Below are positions 40,585 to 50,013 of a DNA stretch of 64,000 nt, piece after piece (within the stretch, counting starts at the first letter, position 1; each line of letters opens with the position of its first letter). Origin of the DNA: Achromobacter xylosoxidans. Lineage in GTDB: Bacteria > Pseudomonadota > Gammaproteobacteria > Burkholderiales > Burkholderiaceae_B. The stretch covers positions 6,324,001 to 6,388,000 of the forward strand of contig NZ_LN831029.1 in the NCBI RefSeq assembly GCF_001457475.1. The letters run 5' to 3'. Made by a program: the position numbers and the translations under genes. The notes beneath the pieces were generated by a model. It ran no database searches. It was not told the origin of the DNA and was given only the letters and a program-made list of their open reading frames with translations.

Positions 40585-41232
40585 TTGCGCGCGCCAATTT
40601 ATAAAGGTCCCGTCGACGAAGCGCTTGGGCCGAGTGATCTGCACCGCAAGCGTATCGAATTCGTGCTGGACTACATTGAAATAGTCGAGGCGCGACGAGT
40701 GCTGGACCTTGGGTGCGGCGAAGGAGACCTCTTGCTGGCGCTCGCCTCAATGCAGCAGCTCGAACAGGTGATCGGCATGGACGTTAGCCAGCACAGACTC
40801 GGAATCTGCCGCGCGGCGCTGTCGTCGATTTCGCCTTCTCCGTCGGCGGCGATAGAACTTGTGCCGGGGTCATATGCAGACTCTCACGTGGCCTTTTCGG
40901 ACGTTGACGTCGCGGTCATGCTGGAGTCATTTGAGCACTATTGCCCACGCAGACTTTCGCGTATCGAGAAGACGATTCTTGCCGGATATCGCCCAAAGCG
41001 CCTGCTGATCTCAACTCCCAACAAAGGTTATGACCTTGAGCAAGGGCTTTCCCCTCGGCATCGACGCCATGCCGAGCACAAGTTCGAGTGGCGCCAAGCG
41101 CGCTTCAAAAAATGGGCGCAAGGCGTGGCCCGTCGAACGGGATACAAGGTATGCCTTGAAGGTATCTGGCAGTCAAACTCAATGTGGGAACCCACAACTC
41201 AAATCGCAATTTTTGAAGTAATGACGGAGTAG
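40585..41232 (+). CDS. Hen1-like RNA 3'-end 2'-O-methyltransferase domain protein
   Basis: A 215-aa class I methyltransferase. Motif I is RRVLDLGCGEGDLLLAL. Hen1 metal-site residues are visible as E-x2-E-H in MLESFEHYCPRRLSRIEK and His in RHAEHKFEWRQARFKKWA; LLISTPNKGYD also fits the Hen1 pattern. Bacterial Hen1 methylates the 3' terminal ribose of repaired RNA, usually as a longer protein paired with the kinase-ligase Pnkp. Here only the methyltransferase domain is present and no Pnkp is in the window. Start TTG at 40585 with a GAGG site. The cyclopropane synthase follows after one base. Confidence 0.77.
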   Translation: MRAPIYKGPVDEALGPSDLHRKRIEFVLDYIEIVEARRVLDLGCGEGDLLLALASMQQLEQVIGMDVSQHRLGICRAALSSISPSPSAAIELVPGSYADSHVAFSDVDVAVMLESFEHYCPRRLSRIEKTILAGYRPKRLLISTPNKGYDLEQGLSPRHRRHAEHKFEWRQARFKKWAQGVARRTGYKVCLEGIWQSNSMWEPTTQIAIFEVMTE

Positions 41233-41233
41233 C

Positions 41234-42421
41234 ATGAAGAACAATACAGCCTCCAAAACCGTAGCGGCACTTTCTCCGCATGTAGCCACTCCGCCAATAC
41301 GGCGAGCACATGACATTTTGAGTGCGTTCCTTTCCGAGGCCGGCATAACCGTGAATGGGCCGAATCCGTGGGACATCCAGGTGCACGATGAAAGCGTATT
41401 TGATCGTGTTTTGGCGAAAGGGAATCTTGGCCTGGGCGAAGCCTACATGGAGGGCGCCTGGGACGCCGAGCAGCTTGATGCCTTCTTTCACCGTGTTCTG
41501 CGCGCCCGACTGGACCAACGCGTCGTGCCTGGGCGTCTACTGGTGCACGCACTTACGGTGCGACTGCTCAATAGGCAAAGCGCGCGACGTGCGTGGCAAG
41601 TGGGAAAACGTCACTATGACTTGGGAAACGAGTTTTACGCGGCGATGCTAGATCCACGCATGACTTATACCTGCGGCTACTGGGAAGGTACGAGCGATCT
41701 TGCAACCGCGCAGGAACAAAAGCTCGATCTGATCTGCAAGAAACTAGATCTTCGGCCCGGGATGCGCTTGTTGGATATCGGTTGCGGCTGGGGTAGTTTG
41801 ATGGGTTTTGCCGCGAAGCACTACGGAGTGCAGTGCGTGGGTGTAACGATCTCTAAAGAGCAGGCACAGTGGGCGCGGCAAGCTTACGCGGGACTACCGC
41901 TGGAGTTCCGCCTACAGGATTACCGCACGGTAAATGAACACTTTGACCGTGTCGCCAGTGTGGGCATGTTCGAGCATGTTGGGCGGAAAAATCTGCGGAC
42001 CTTTATGGAAGTCGCGCACCGCTGCCTTGACGACGACGGCTTGTTCCTGTTGCATACGATAGGCAAGAATCAGACTGGCTCCACACCGGATCCCTGGATC
42101 GACAAGTACATATTTCCAAACGGCGACCTCCCTTCTATCGCCCAGATTGGATCTGCCACTGAGGGTCTTTTCGTGACCGAAGACCTGCATAATTTTGGTG
42201 CGGATTACGACAAGACCTTGATGGCGTGGCATAGAAACTTCGAACTGGCTTGGCCTCGGTTTCAAGCTGACCTAGGCCCGAGGTTCTACCGAATGTGGAG
42301 CTATTACCTGTTGTCGTGCGCGGGCGCATTCCGAGCGCGAGATATTCAGTTGTGGCAATGGGTATTCACACGCGCGGGGCTAGAAGGCGGCTATAGCCGA
42401 CCAACGCTTTCGCCTGCGTAA
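41234..42421 (+). CDS. cfa: Cyclopropane-fatty-acyl-phospholipid synthase
   Basis: A 395-aa enzyme with the Cfa layout: N-terminal lid region (GNLGLGEAYMEGAWDAEQLD), then the SAM domain (RHYDLGNEFYAAMLDPRMTY, LLDIGCGWGSLMGFAAKHYG, ASVGMFEHVGRKN, IDKYIFPNGDLPS). It transfers a methylene group from SAM to unsaturated membrane lipids, which protects against acid, heat and solvents. It follows the Hen1-like gene by one base. A chromosomal cfa may exist elsewhere; this copy fits a stress island. Confidence 0.93.
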   Translation: MKNNTASKTVAALSPHVATPPIRRAHDILSAFLSEAGITVNGPNPWDIQVHDESVFDRVLAKGNLGLGEAYMEGAWDAEQLDAFFHRVLRARLDQRVVPGRLLVHALTVRLLNRQSARRAWQVGKRHYDLGNEFYAAMLDPRMTYTCGYWEGTSDLATAQEQKLDLICKKLDLRPGMRLLDIGCGWGSLMGFAAKHYGVQCVGVTISKEQAQWARQAYAGLPLEFRLQDYRTVNEHFDRVASVGMFEHVGRKNLRTFMEVAHRCLDDDGLFLLHTIGKNQTGSTPDPWIDKYIFPNGDLPSIAQIGSATEGLFVTEDLHNFGADYDKTLMAWHRNFELAWPRFQADLGPRFYRMWSYYLLSCAGAFRARDIQLWQWVFTRAGLEGGYSRPTLSPA

Positions 42422-42911
42422 TGAACCCTGGGCGCTGCTGTTGGCGTGAAACAGTCACTTTAGGAAGTGCTTTTAAGGACTGCTCTTGGCCGATTGTCGC
42501 CAAACACTAAATACAGGAGTGCGGCCCGAAGCCGACGTTTGGGATGCCGACCGTCCCGCTGGGCTCACATGGATTGTCGCTGCGGGCGCACGTAAGCGGA
42601 GCCACCACATTTCCTCGTACTCGCCCGCAACGTCGGTGACCTCCACAGTCCAGCAACCGCAGGCTCTGTTCATGACGGCTTGGTCCTTTGTTGGGAAACT
42701 GCCGCACGACTCGTGTACAATGCGACGCGCAGCATCTGCAACGGATGCTGCATCGCTTCGATGGCGATACTAGTGGACCCGGCGTTTGCTGGGTGGCTCG
42801 GCCGGGCGCCTATCCCTCGGACAACTCCAAGCGAATTACCGCTCGCTCCGAGACCGACTACATACCCCCTCGGTGTGATGCATCGCTTGCTAACTTCAGG
42901 TTAGCCAAACA
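42422..42911. other. Intergenic region before the second sulP
   Basis: About 490 bases with only short frames lacking motifs or good start signals. It should contain the promoter of the second sulP-usp pair. Nothing else was recognised. Confidence 0.45.
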
Positions 42912-44396
42912 ATGTCTTTTTTCTCCTCGTTTCGCCAGGAATGGATGGCCAGCCCTCGTGCCGACGTCCTCGCCGGCATCGTTGTTGCTCTTGCACTCAT
43001 TCCCGAAGCAATCGGCTTTTCAATCATCGCGGGAATAGATCCCAGAGTTGGCCTCTACGCATCGTTCTCGATCGCGGTAATCATCTCTTTAGTGGGCGGC
43101 CGACCCGGCATGATTTCGGCGGCTACGGCCGCCATTGCCGTGCTGGTGGTACCTCTAGTCAAGAGCCATGGCGTCGAATACCTCTTTGCCGCCACCATCC
43201 TGATGGGAATCTTTCAGGTAACCGCCGGATTTCTTCGACTTGACCTGCTGATGCAATATGTGTCGCGCTCAGTGATTACCGGGTTTGTGAATGCACTGGC
43301 AATCCTTATTTTTATCGCCCAGTTGCCGCAGTTGACAAATGTCACGTGGGTCACCTACGTGATGGTGGCGGGCGGGTTGGCGATCATTTATCTGTTTCCT
43401 CGCCTCACTCGGGCCGTGCCATCGCCCTTGATCGCAATCATCGTGCTGACGATCATCTCGATTTACTGGGGCCTGCCCGTCAACACGGTGGGCGACATGG
43501 GCAAACTGCCGTCGGCCCTTCCCTCGTTCCTGATTCCGAACGTGCCCTTCACCCTTGAAACCTTGCAGATCATTCTGCCGTATTCGCTGACCATGGCGGC
43601 GGTGGGTTTGCTGGAATCGATGATGACCGCGCAGATCGTGGACGACTTGACTGACACGCCCAGTAATAAGCGGCGCGAATGCAAGGGTCAGGGCATCGCC
43701 AATTTCGTGACGGGCTTCTTTGGCGGCATGGGCGGTTGCGCCATGATCGGCCAGTCCGTCATCAACGTGAAGTCCGGCGGCTCGACCCGGCTGTCCACCT
43801 TCGTTGCGGGTTCTTTCCTGCTGTTCCTGATCGTGGTGCTGGGACCCTTGGTGGCTCGTATTCCCATGCCGGCGCTGGTCGCGGTGATGATCATGGTGTC
43901 CATCGGCACGTTCAGTTGGGGGTCCATCCGCAACCTGCGTTCGCATCCCTGGCAGTCGTCGGTGGTCATGCTGGCCACGGTCGTGGTCGTCGTCTGGACG
44001 CATGATCTTGCCCAGGGCGTGCTGGCAGGGGTGCTGTTGAGCGGCGTGTTCTTCGCGGGCAAGGTCAAGCGGCTCTTCGCGGTCACCTCAACCTTGTCGG
44101 AGGACGGACGCACCCGTACCTACTACTACTCGGGCCAGGTGTTTTTCGCGTCCACCGAACGGTTTGCCGAAGCCATCGATTTCAAGGAGGTCGTTGACCA
44201 CGTGGTGCTGGACGTATCCGCCGCGCACTTCTGGGACATCTCTGCCGTGGGCGCCCTGGACAAGGTCGTGATCAAGCTGCGCCGCGAGGGCACGACCGTT
44301 GACGTTGTGGGTCTGAACGCCGCCAGCGCCACGATGATTGGCCGGTTTGCGGTTCACGACAAAGCCGGCGCCGACGCCAAGTCGTTGGGACACTAA
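42912..44396 (+). CDS. SulP-family anion permease with STAS domain (copy 2)
   Basis: A 494-aa paralogue of the transporter at 29906-31387, sharing long near-identical stretches such as [20 protein letters not shown] and [13 protein letters not shown]. The C-terminal STAS domain ([20 protein letters not shown]) is retained. Transport substrate unknown (sulfate or bicarbonate most likely). A usp gene follows after 9 bases, as in copy 1, but the pair is on the opposite strand. Confidence 0.92.
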   Translation: MSFFSSFRQEWMASPRADVLAGIVVALALIPEAIGFSIIAGIDPRVGLYASFSIAVIISLVGGRPGMISAATAAIAVLVVPLVKSHGVEYLFAATILMGIFQVTAGFLRLDLLMQYVSRSVITGFVNALAILIFIAQLPQLTNVTWVTYVMVAGGLAIIYLFPRLTRAVPSPLIAIIVLTIISIYWGLPVNTVGDMGKLPSALPSFLIPNVPFTLETLQIILPYSLTMAAVGLLESMMTAQIVDDLTDTPSNKRRECKGQGIANFVTGFFGGMGGCAMIGQSVINVKSGGSTRLSTFVAGSFLLFLIVVLGPLVARIPMPALVAVMIMVSIGTFSWGSIRNLRSHPWQSSVVMLATVVVVVWTHDLAQGVLAGVLLSGVFFAGKVKRLFAVTSTLSEDGRTRTYYYSGQVFFASTERFAEAIDFKEVVDHVVLDVSAAHFWDISAVGALDKVVIKLRREGTTVDVVGLNAASATMIGRFAVHDKAGADAKSLGH

Positions 44397-44405
44397 GGAG
44401 CAGAT

Positions 44406-45260
44406 ATGTCCAAAATACTTGCATGCCTCGATGCCTCCCCCTATGCCGCCTCGGTTTGCGATTTGTCGGCATGGGTGGCGCCCCGCCTTTCCTGGGGCGT
44501 TGAACTGCTGCACGTCGTGCAGCGAAAAAGCGCGGTGACGGCGCGGCACGATCTCAGTGGCGCGATCGGGCTGGGCGTGAAAAGCGAACTGCTGGAAGAG
44601 CTGACCCGTATCGAGGAAGCCCAGGGCAAGTTGGCGGTCGAAGGCGGCCGCGCGCTCTTGGCGGGCGCTGAAGCGCGCTTGCGGGCTGCCGGCGTCGACG
44701 ACGTCAGCACGGTGCACCTGCACGGCGGTATCGTAGAGACCATCATCGAGCGTGAAGCTGAGGCGGGCTTGGTGGTGATGGGCAAGCGTGGGGCCTCCAG
44801 CGCATTTGCCGCCGGCCATCTCGGATCGAAAATCGAGCGTGTGCTTCGAGCCAGCAACAAGCCGCTGTTGGTTGCACCCGAGCAGTTTGTGGCACCCACG
44901 CAGGCTGTGATTGCATACGACGGAGGCAAGTCTATTGCCAGGGCGATCGCACTGCTGACGAGCACGCCGTTGCTCGACCGTCTGCCCATTCACCTCGTCA
45001 GGGCTGGCGCGGAAACGCAAGAGCATCGAGACCAAATGGAGCAGGCCGTTAAGCTCTTCGAGCAAAGCGGGCGGGCCGCAACTTTTTCGCTCACGTCGGG
45101 GTCACCTGAGCGAGTTATCGCCGACTGCGTAGCCGGGGCTCCGACGTCCGTGCTGGTCATGGGGGCCTATGGCCACTCCCCGCTCAGAAATTTGATCGTT
45201 GGTAGTACCACGACGTCAATGATACGAGCTGTTGAGGCGCCGATTCTGCTTGTGCGCTAG
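44406..45260 (+). CDS. Tandem universal stress protein (copy 2)
   Basis: A 284-aa paralogue of 29035-29895, again with two Usp domains and the ATP-binding signature MGAYGHSPLRNLIVGSTTTSM near the C-terminus. It starts SKILACLDASPYAASVCDLS and has an AGGAG site. It is cotranscribed with the second sulP. A hairpin-forming GC-rich repeat follows at 45338-45363 without a T-run. Confidence 0.9.
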   Translation: MSKILACLDASPYAASVCDLSAWVAPRLSWGVELLHVVQRKSAVTARHDLSGAIGLGVKSELLEELTRIEEAQGKLAVEGGRALLAGAEARLRAAGVDDVSTVHLHGGIVETIIEREAEAGLVVMGKRGASSAFAAGHLGSKIERVLRASNKPLLVAPEQFVAPTQAVIAYDGGKSIARAIALLTSTPLLDRLPIHLVRAGAETQEHRDQMEQAVKLFEQSGRAATFSLTSGSPERVIADCVAGAPTSVLVMGAYGHSPLRNLIVGSTTTSMIRAVEAPILLVR

Positions 45261-45371
45261 CGGTGAGAACTTATGGGATAGTCGATAGGGTGACCCACGC
45301 ACGTCACCTACATCGGATGAACCGAAAGTCTCATTTTGGCCGGCAAGCGACCGCTCGCCGGCCAGGATGCA

Positions 45372-45738
45372 TCAAACCTCTGTTTGTTCAGCCATCTCAA
45401 GAGCATCGTCTACCTCGATGCCAAGGTAGCGAACTGTGCTTTCCAGCTTCGTATGCCCGAGCAGCAGCTGTACAGCCTGAAGATTCTTCGTCCGGCGGTA
45501 GATCAGCGAGGCTTTTGTACGGCGCATAGTGTGGGTTCCATATGCGGTATCGTCGAGGCCAATCGATGTGACCCAGCGATGCACAATCCGGGCGTACTGC
45601 CGCGTCGACAGATGTAGCGACGTATGCAACCGGCTCGAACACAGAAAATCCGCCGCCTTTAGCCCTCGCGCTTCGATCCATGCGTCAAGGCTCTCACGGG
45701 TTTGCTCCGTAATCTCGAATTGGACCGGACGCTGGGTC
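45372..45738 (-). pseudogene. Tyrosine integrase, C-terminal fragment cut by IS66 insertion
   Basis: The fragment holds the catalytic half of a tyrosine recombinase: RPVQFEITEQTRESLDAWIE, HTMRRTKASLIYRRT (H-x2-R), LLGHTKLEST and the nucleophile Y in TVRYLGIEVD. Its upstream end is at 45738, where the IS66 element begins. The missing N-terminal half is at 48153-48419. Joining the two across one copy of the 8-bp duplication restores MQQKTQRPVQFEIT, the expected family sequence. It is cut off from its start codon. Confidence 0.9.
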
Positions 45739-45785
45739 GTAAGCGCCCGGCAAACCCATCTTGAGCGAGTGCGTTGTCCCCGATA

Positions 45786-45810
45786 GTGTCCACCACTTTT
45801 AGGTGGACAC
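45786..45810. repeat. 9-bp inverted repeat upstream of IS66 tnpA
   Basis: GTGTCCACC, a 7-base loop, then GGTGGACAC, ending one base before the tnpA ATG. The perfect stem could fold in the mRNA and hide the start of translation, or serve as a protein-binding site. Confidence 0.7.
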
Positions 45811-45811
45811 C

Positions 45812-46150
45812 ATGTCGAAGACAGAATTAGCGCCGGCGCCTAAGCGCCGGTCTTATCCGAAGGCGTTGAAGGCGCAGATCGTGGCCCAGTGCAGCCAGCC
45901 AGGAACATCCATCGCTGGAGTGGCGCTGTCGCACGGCGTGAACGCGAACCTGGTGCATAAATGGATCCGCCAGACCGAACGGCAGAGCCCTGTAGCGCCG
46001 GCGTTCGTGCCGGTCGCGTTGCCAGCGGTTTCCTCGGCAGGCCGTCACATCGAGATCCGCTTGTCGCGTGGTCCTGTGCAAGCGACGGTGCAATGGCCCG
46101 TAAGCGAAGCTGGCACGTGCGTGGCGTGGCTGCGTGAGTGGCTGCGGTGA
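45812..46150 (+). CDS. tnpA: IS66 accessory protein TnpA
   Basis: A 112-aa protein starting MSKTELAPAPKRRSYPKALK with a helix-turn-helix (GTSIAGVALSHGVNANLVHKW), the IS66 OrfA type. It is needed for transposition together with TnpB and TnpC. Its stop overlaps the tnpB start (GTGA). Confidence 0.92.
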   Translation: MSKTELAPAPKRRSYPKALKAQIVAQCSQPGTSIAGVALSHGVNANLVHKWIRQTERQSPVAPAFVPVALPAVSSAGRHIEIRLSRGPVQATVQWPVSEAGTCVAWLREWLR

Positions 46151-46482
46151 TCCGTGTCGATGCGATCTGGCTGGCCACCGAGCCGCTGGACATGCGCGCT
46201 GGCACCGAGACGGCGCTGGCCCGGGTGGTGGCGGTGTTCGGCGTGGCTCGCCCGCACCACGCCTATTGCTTCGCAAACCGGCGCGCCAACCGGATGAAGG
46301 TGCTGGGGCACGACGGGATCGGCGTGTGGCTGGCTGCGCGCCGGCTGAACCGAGGCAAGTTCGTGTGGGCCGATGCCCTGCATGGCCCCCACGTCGCGGT
46401 CGATGGCGAACAGTGGCAGGCGCTGGTGCTGGGCTTGCCCTGGCAGCATGTGGGTGCGGCCGGGACGATCACGGTGCTATAG
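46147..46482 (+). CDS. tnpB: IS66 accessory protein TnpB
   Basis: A 111-aa protein of the IS66 OrfB type (IWLATEPLDMRAGTETALAR, ANRRANRMKVLGHDGIGVWL). It starts with GTG at 46147 within the tnpA stop, so the genes are translationally coupled. An upstream in-frame GTG at 46138 is less likely. Confidence 0.92.
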   Translation: MIRVDAIWLATEPLDMRAGTETALARVVAVFGVARPHHAYCFANRRANRMKVLGHDGIGVWLAARRLNRGKFVWADALHGPHVAVDGEQWQALVLGLPWQHVGAAGTITVL

Positions 46483-46544
46483 CGCTGTGCAATCCGGCAT
46501 GACGCCAATACCGCCACTGCGAGCCCTGCGGCATACTGGCGGCC

Positions 46545-48116
46545 ATGAGTACCGCATCCCTGGATCACCTTGACGCGCAGCAACTGCGCGCGCTGGCCGA
46601 ACGCCTGATGGGCGAGGTGGCCACGCGTGACGCCCAGATAGCGGCGCACGACGCGGTGGTCGCCGAGCGGGATCGCGCACTGCACTTCAAACAAACGCAC
46701 ATCGATCAGCTCATGCAAGAACTGGCGCTGTACAAGCGCTGGCGCTACGGCAAGCGCAGCGAGCAGTTGAACCCCGCGCAGGCAAGCCTGCTGGAAGAGA
46801 CGATGGATGCCGACATGGCGGCCATCGAAGAGGAAGTCAACGCACTACGCGAGGCGATCTCGACCAAGCCCACGGTGCCCCAAGTTCCGCGTCGCCTGCG
46901 GCTGCCGGCTGAGCTGCCGCGCACCGACATCCATCACGAACCGGCGACCACGACGTGCCGCTGCGGCTGCGGATTGAAACGCATCGGCGAGGACGTCAGT
47001 GAGAAGCTGGACTACCTGCCGGGCGTCCTTACGGTCGAGCGCCACATCCGTGGCAAGTGGGTGTGCGAGCACTGCGAGACGCTCACGCAGGCGCCCGTGC
47101 CCGCGCAGGTCATCGACAAGGGCATCCCGACCGCGGGACTTCTGGCGCAGGTGCTGGTGGCCAAGTTCGCCGACCACCTGCAGCTATACCGTCAGGAAGG
47201 CATCTTTGCGCGCGCCGGCCTGGCGCTGCCGCGCTCGACGCTGGGCGAGTGGGTCGGCGTGTGCGGGCTGCGGTTGCAGCCGCTGGTCGATGCGTTGAAA
47301 GCCGAGGTGCTGGGCAAATCCATGCTGCATGCCGACGAGACGCCGGTGCAGATGCTCAAGCCGGGCGCGGGCAAGACGCACCGTGCGTACCTGTGGGCGT
47401 ACACACCGACCTCGTACGACAGCCTGCACGCGGTGCTCTACGACTTCGCGCCCAGCCGGGCCGGCGAGCACTGCCGCACCTTCCTGGAAGATTGGCGCGG
47501 CAAGCTGGTGACCGACGATTATGCCGGCTACAAGGCTGGCTTCGCTGCCGGTATTATTGAACTGGGTTGCATGGCGCACGCCCGGCGAAAGTTCCATGAC
47601 TTGCATGCGAACAACCAGAGCCAGATCGCCGCCGAGGCGCTGGAGTTGTTCGGCGCGCTGTACGGCGTAGAGCGGGAGGTCGCCGAGTTGCCTGCCGATG
47701 AGCGCAGGCGGATGCGCCAGGAACGCGCCAAGCCGATAACCGAAACGTTGCATCGGTGGCTGATCGGGCAGCGCCAGCGCGTGCCGGAAGGCTCCGGCAC
47801 CGCACGCGCCATCGACTACAGCCTCAAGCGCTGGGAGGCGCTGACACGCTACCTTGACGACGGCGATGCGCCGATCGACAACAACTGGGTGGAGAACCAG
47901 ATCCGCCCGTGGGCGATCGGTCGTTCGAACTGGCTGTTCGCGGGGTCGCTGCGCGGCGGGCAACGCGCGGCCGCCATCATGAGCCTGATCCAGTCGGCGC
48001 GGCTGAATGGGCACGATCCGTATGCCTATCTGAAGAACGTGCTTACGCGGTTGCCGACGCAGAAAAACAGCCAGATCGCTGAACTGCTGCCGCATCGGTG
48101 GGTGCCTGCCAAGTAG
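46545..48116 (+). CDS. tnpC: IS66 transposase TnpC
   Basis: A 523-aa DDE transposase: N-terminal coiled-coil leucine-rich part, a CxC zinc-binding stretch (TTCRCGCG, CEHC), then the catalytic domain with Asp in MLHADETPVQ, Asp in LVTDDYAGYK and Glu in DNNWVENQIRPWAIG. Full length for the family. Confidence 0.95.
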   Translation: MSTASLDHLDAQQLRALAERLMGEVATRDAQIAAHDAVVAERDRALHFKQTHIDQLMQELALYKRWRYGKRSEQLNPAQASLLEETMDADMAAIEEEVNALREAISTKPTVPQVPRRLRLPAELPRTDIHHEPATTTCRCGCGLKRIGEDVSEKLDYLPGVLTVERHIRGKWVCEHCETLTQAPVPAQVIDKGIPTAGLLAQVLVAKFADHLQLYRQEGIFARAGLALPRSTLGEWVGVCGLRLQPLVDALKAEVLGKSMLHADETPVQMLKPGAGKTHRAYLWAYTPTSYDSLHAVLYDFAPSRAGEHCRTFLEDWRGKLVTDDYAGYKAGFAAGIIELGCMAHARRKFHDLHANNQSQIAAEALELFGALYGVEREVAELPADERRRMRQERAKPITETLHRWLIGQRQRVPEGSGTARAIDYSLKRWEALTRYLDDGDAPIDNNWVENQIRPWAIGRSNWLFAGSLRGGQRAAAIMSLIQSARLNGHDPYAYLKNVLTRLPTQKNSQIAELLPHRWVPAK

Positions 48117-48152
48117 GCTGGACCGTCAAGGGTGTGTTCGGCAGGCGCTTAC

Positions 48153-48419
48153 GCTGGGTCTTCTGTTGCATGACTTAGCTCTCGCGGCTATGTGGTTTCC
48201 GTGACGGATGTCCTGTACCTGCAATCGCGTGAGATCGCACGCTCGAAGCTTGCTATCAATTGCGAGATTGAACATCGCGAGTTCCCGGGTGTTCGAAGCC
48301 ATCTGAAGTCTCATTCGAATTGCCCAAATTTCTCGGAGCTTTAGGGGCGGATTCTGCCCGGTGAGCTTTCCCTTGTTCCATGGCACACGACGGTCAACGG
48401 CGGCATTCGCGGATTCCAT
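48153..48419 (-). pseudogene. Tyrosine integrase, N-terminal fragment with frameshift
   Basis: Starts at ATG 48419 with an AAAAGGAG site and reads MESANAAVDRRVPWNKGKLT, then KLREIWAIRMRLQMA and AIDSKLRACDLTRLQVQDIR, the N-terminal half of the integrase whose catalytic half is at 45372-45738. After AARA the frame shifts: the family sequence AIVMQQKTQ is encoded only if one base is restored near 48179. So the gene has both a one-base deletion and the IS66 insertion. Confidence 0.88.
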
Positions 48420-48556
48420 GACAATCTCCTTTTGAGTAAAGGGAGATTCAGTGTGCTCCTACGGAGGGGCGCTATCCGACCCGAAACGGACGCTCGAAAA
48501 GGCCAGATCTTCCGGCATGTGGCAAAGACCTTCGAAATCGGCTGTGCTCCCAATTC

Positions 48557-49999
48557 CTATTCGATCACCACGTAGAACGGATCGCTCTTGCCTAATAGGA
48601 AATCATCGGATCTTCGGATCAGGAAGGCCTCGACCATATGGACTCCTCGGTACGACAATCGCTCCCATCGAACCCATGGCTCATCTGAACGGTAGTAGTC
48701 GCCACGCAGTGCGTTGGCACGCCGCGCTACTTCATCCGTATTCGTCACACGCCATTCGACCTTATAGGTATCAGGGAACGGGAGCCCGAGATTGTTGCTG
48801 GCGTTGAAACGGACCCAGTACCCAGGCGGCGTGGGCGCGAGCGAGACGAACGGGCTGACTTGCCGCCCGAAGCGCTCTGTCCAGAGTTGCGCACCAACGT
48901 TCACCGTTAACCGTGTCCCGGCAGCCTCCCGCCATCGCGGACGGCGCATGTGCGGCAGGCGATCGAAGTCGCGGGGCAGCGCCTCCCGACCGATCTTCTT
49001 TACCAACGCGACCAGATCTGCCACGCCAGCCAACGCCGCGCTTCCCCGGACGGCGGACAGTGCAGCTTCACTGACTTTGCCGGCTTTCTCGACAGCCTCC
49101 CGAGTAGCAAAGTCTTCGCCAAACACACGCTGCCATTTCCCGATGCTTTCCTCTTTGTCTGGCTCATCGTAGGCGTCATCGATCCAACCACGGTACAGAT
49201 TAATCTTCGCGCGGAAGTTTGAGTATTTGATATCGTCCCACGCACTGCTTTGAATCTCCTCGAACAATACGGGATTTCGCACCGTAGGTTTGCTTGGGTT
49301 GGCCTGCAGCCAGTCATCGAGGCGATCAACTAGCGTCTTGAGCGTCGTGGGGACATCGGTGAAGCCCACAGTCCCTTTGTCTGAGGCGTATACCTGCATT
49401 CCAAGCAAGGTCGTCAAGAGGAACGAGGGGCACGTGAAGTTCGTCTTGATGTCTCTGAGGTACTTTAGTAAACGGGTGACCTTGCGAAAACTGTTGTTCC
49501 CACAGATTCCATTGCGCTCAATCAGCCAATTGGTGTAATCGAGTGGGTTGGATTTTTCGAAGAGATTGGTATCGCGATTGCAAACCTCCCAAACGTCCGA
49601 ATGAAGACGCTCTTTCACGCAGGGTGCCACGTCGATCTTGCGCTCGCCAACGTACTCAACGGTGATGCAATGCGAATAGCGCCTTATCTTGTCCTTGTAC
49701 AGACCGAGCTTTCCCATCTCCGCATACAGCTCGTTGATGTAGTCCTTCGCCTCCCAGCCTGAGATCGGCCTCACGAAAACCAGCAGGTCCGCGTCGAAAG
49801 GATCTCCGGGCAGGGGTTTGATGATAGTTTTGTGAGCCCAAGACCCTTGCGCGGCAAAACCGACGATGGAAGGCTTCCAGTCAAGCCCTCGCACCGATTT
49901 CCTGATGGCCTCGATGCTGCATTCGAGCTGATCGAACCGCGTGCTGTTGAGGTTGACGGTGTCGTTCAGAAAGGCGTTGAAGTCTTGGACCAGTTTCAT
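48557..49999 (-). CDS. CD-NTase (SMODS-type nucleotidyltransferase) with C-terminal AGS-C-like domain
   Basis: A 480-aa protein. The nucleotidyltransferase motif is AAQGSWAHKT followed by FDADLLVFV (G-S and D-x-D) with the third Asp in RKIDVAPCV, so the active site is intact. The C-terminal 130 residues (RLTVNVGAQLWTERFGRQVS to SDPFYVVIE) match the AGS-C sensor type found on SMODS enzymes. I chose ATG 49999 after an AGGTGGG site; GTG 50011 is the alternative. It is the last gene of the operon, 14 bases after the S-4TM gene. Likely makes a cyclic nucleotide second messenger or senses one in phage defence. Confidence 0.85.
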   Translation of the reverse strand: MKLVQDFNAFLNDTVNLNSTRFDQLECSIEAIRKSVRGLDWKPSIVGFAAQGSWAHKTIIKPLPGDPFDADLLVFVRPISGWEAKDYINELYAEMGKLGLYKDKIRRYSHCITVEYVGERKIDVAPCVKERLHSDVWEVCNRDTNLFEKSNPLDYTNWLIERNGICGNNSFRKVTRLLKYLRDIKTNFTCPSFLLTTLLGMQVYASDKGTVGFTDVPTTLKTLVDRLDDWLQANPSKPTVRNPVLFEEIQSSAWDDIKYSNFRAKINLYRGWIDDAYDEPDKEESIGKWQRVFGEDFATREAVEKAGKVSEAALSAVRGSAALAGVADLVALVKKIGREALPRDFDRLPHMRRPRWREAAGTRLTVNVGAQLWTERFGRQVSPFVSLAPTPPGYWVRFNASNNLGLPFPDTYKVEWRVTNTDEVARRANALRGDYYRSDEPWVRWERLSYRGVHMVEAFLIRRSDDFLLGKSDPFYVVIE

Positions 50000-50013
50000 T
50001 TTTCTACCCACCT

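Larger units (their letters stand above)
45739..48152 (+). mobile_element. IS66-family insertion sequence, 2,414 bp
   Basis: Ends are GTAAGCGCCCGGCAAAC (left) and the inverse of GTAAGCGCCTGCCGAACAC (right), as usual for IS66. It carries tnpA, tnpB and tnpC in one direction. The 8-bp direct repeat GCTGGGTC flanks it at 45731-45738 and 48153-48160. It interrupts a tyrosine integrase gene. All three genes look intact. Confidence 0.95.

Noticed and set aside
31895..42421. Assignment of the island to the known transmissible heat-resistance locus
   Set aside because: None of the hallmark genes (small Hsp20, ClpK, FtsH, YfdX, HdeD) is present.
45338..45363. GC-rich hairpin GGCCGGC...GCCGGCC as a transcription terminator
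   Set aside because: No T-run follows the stem on either strand; left as a structure only.
48420..48556. A coding frame reading rightward from 48451 across the integrase promoter
   Set aside because: No motif; the segment is the upstream region of the leftward integrase gene and the 3' end of the CD-NTase operon.
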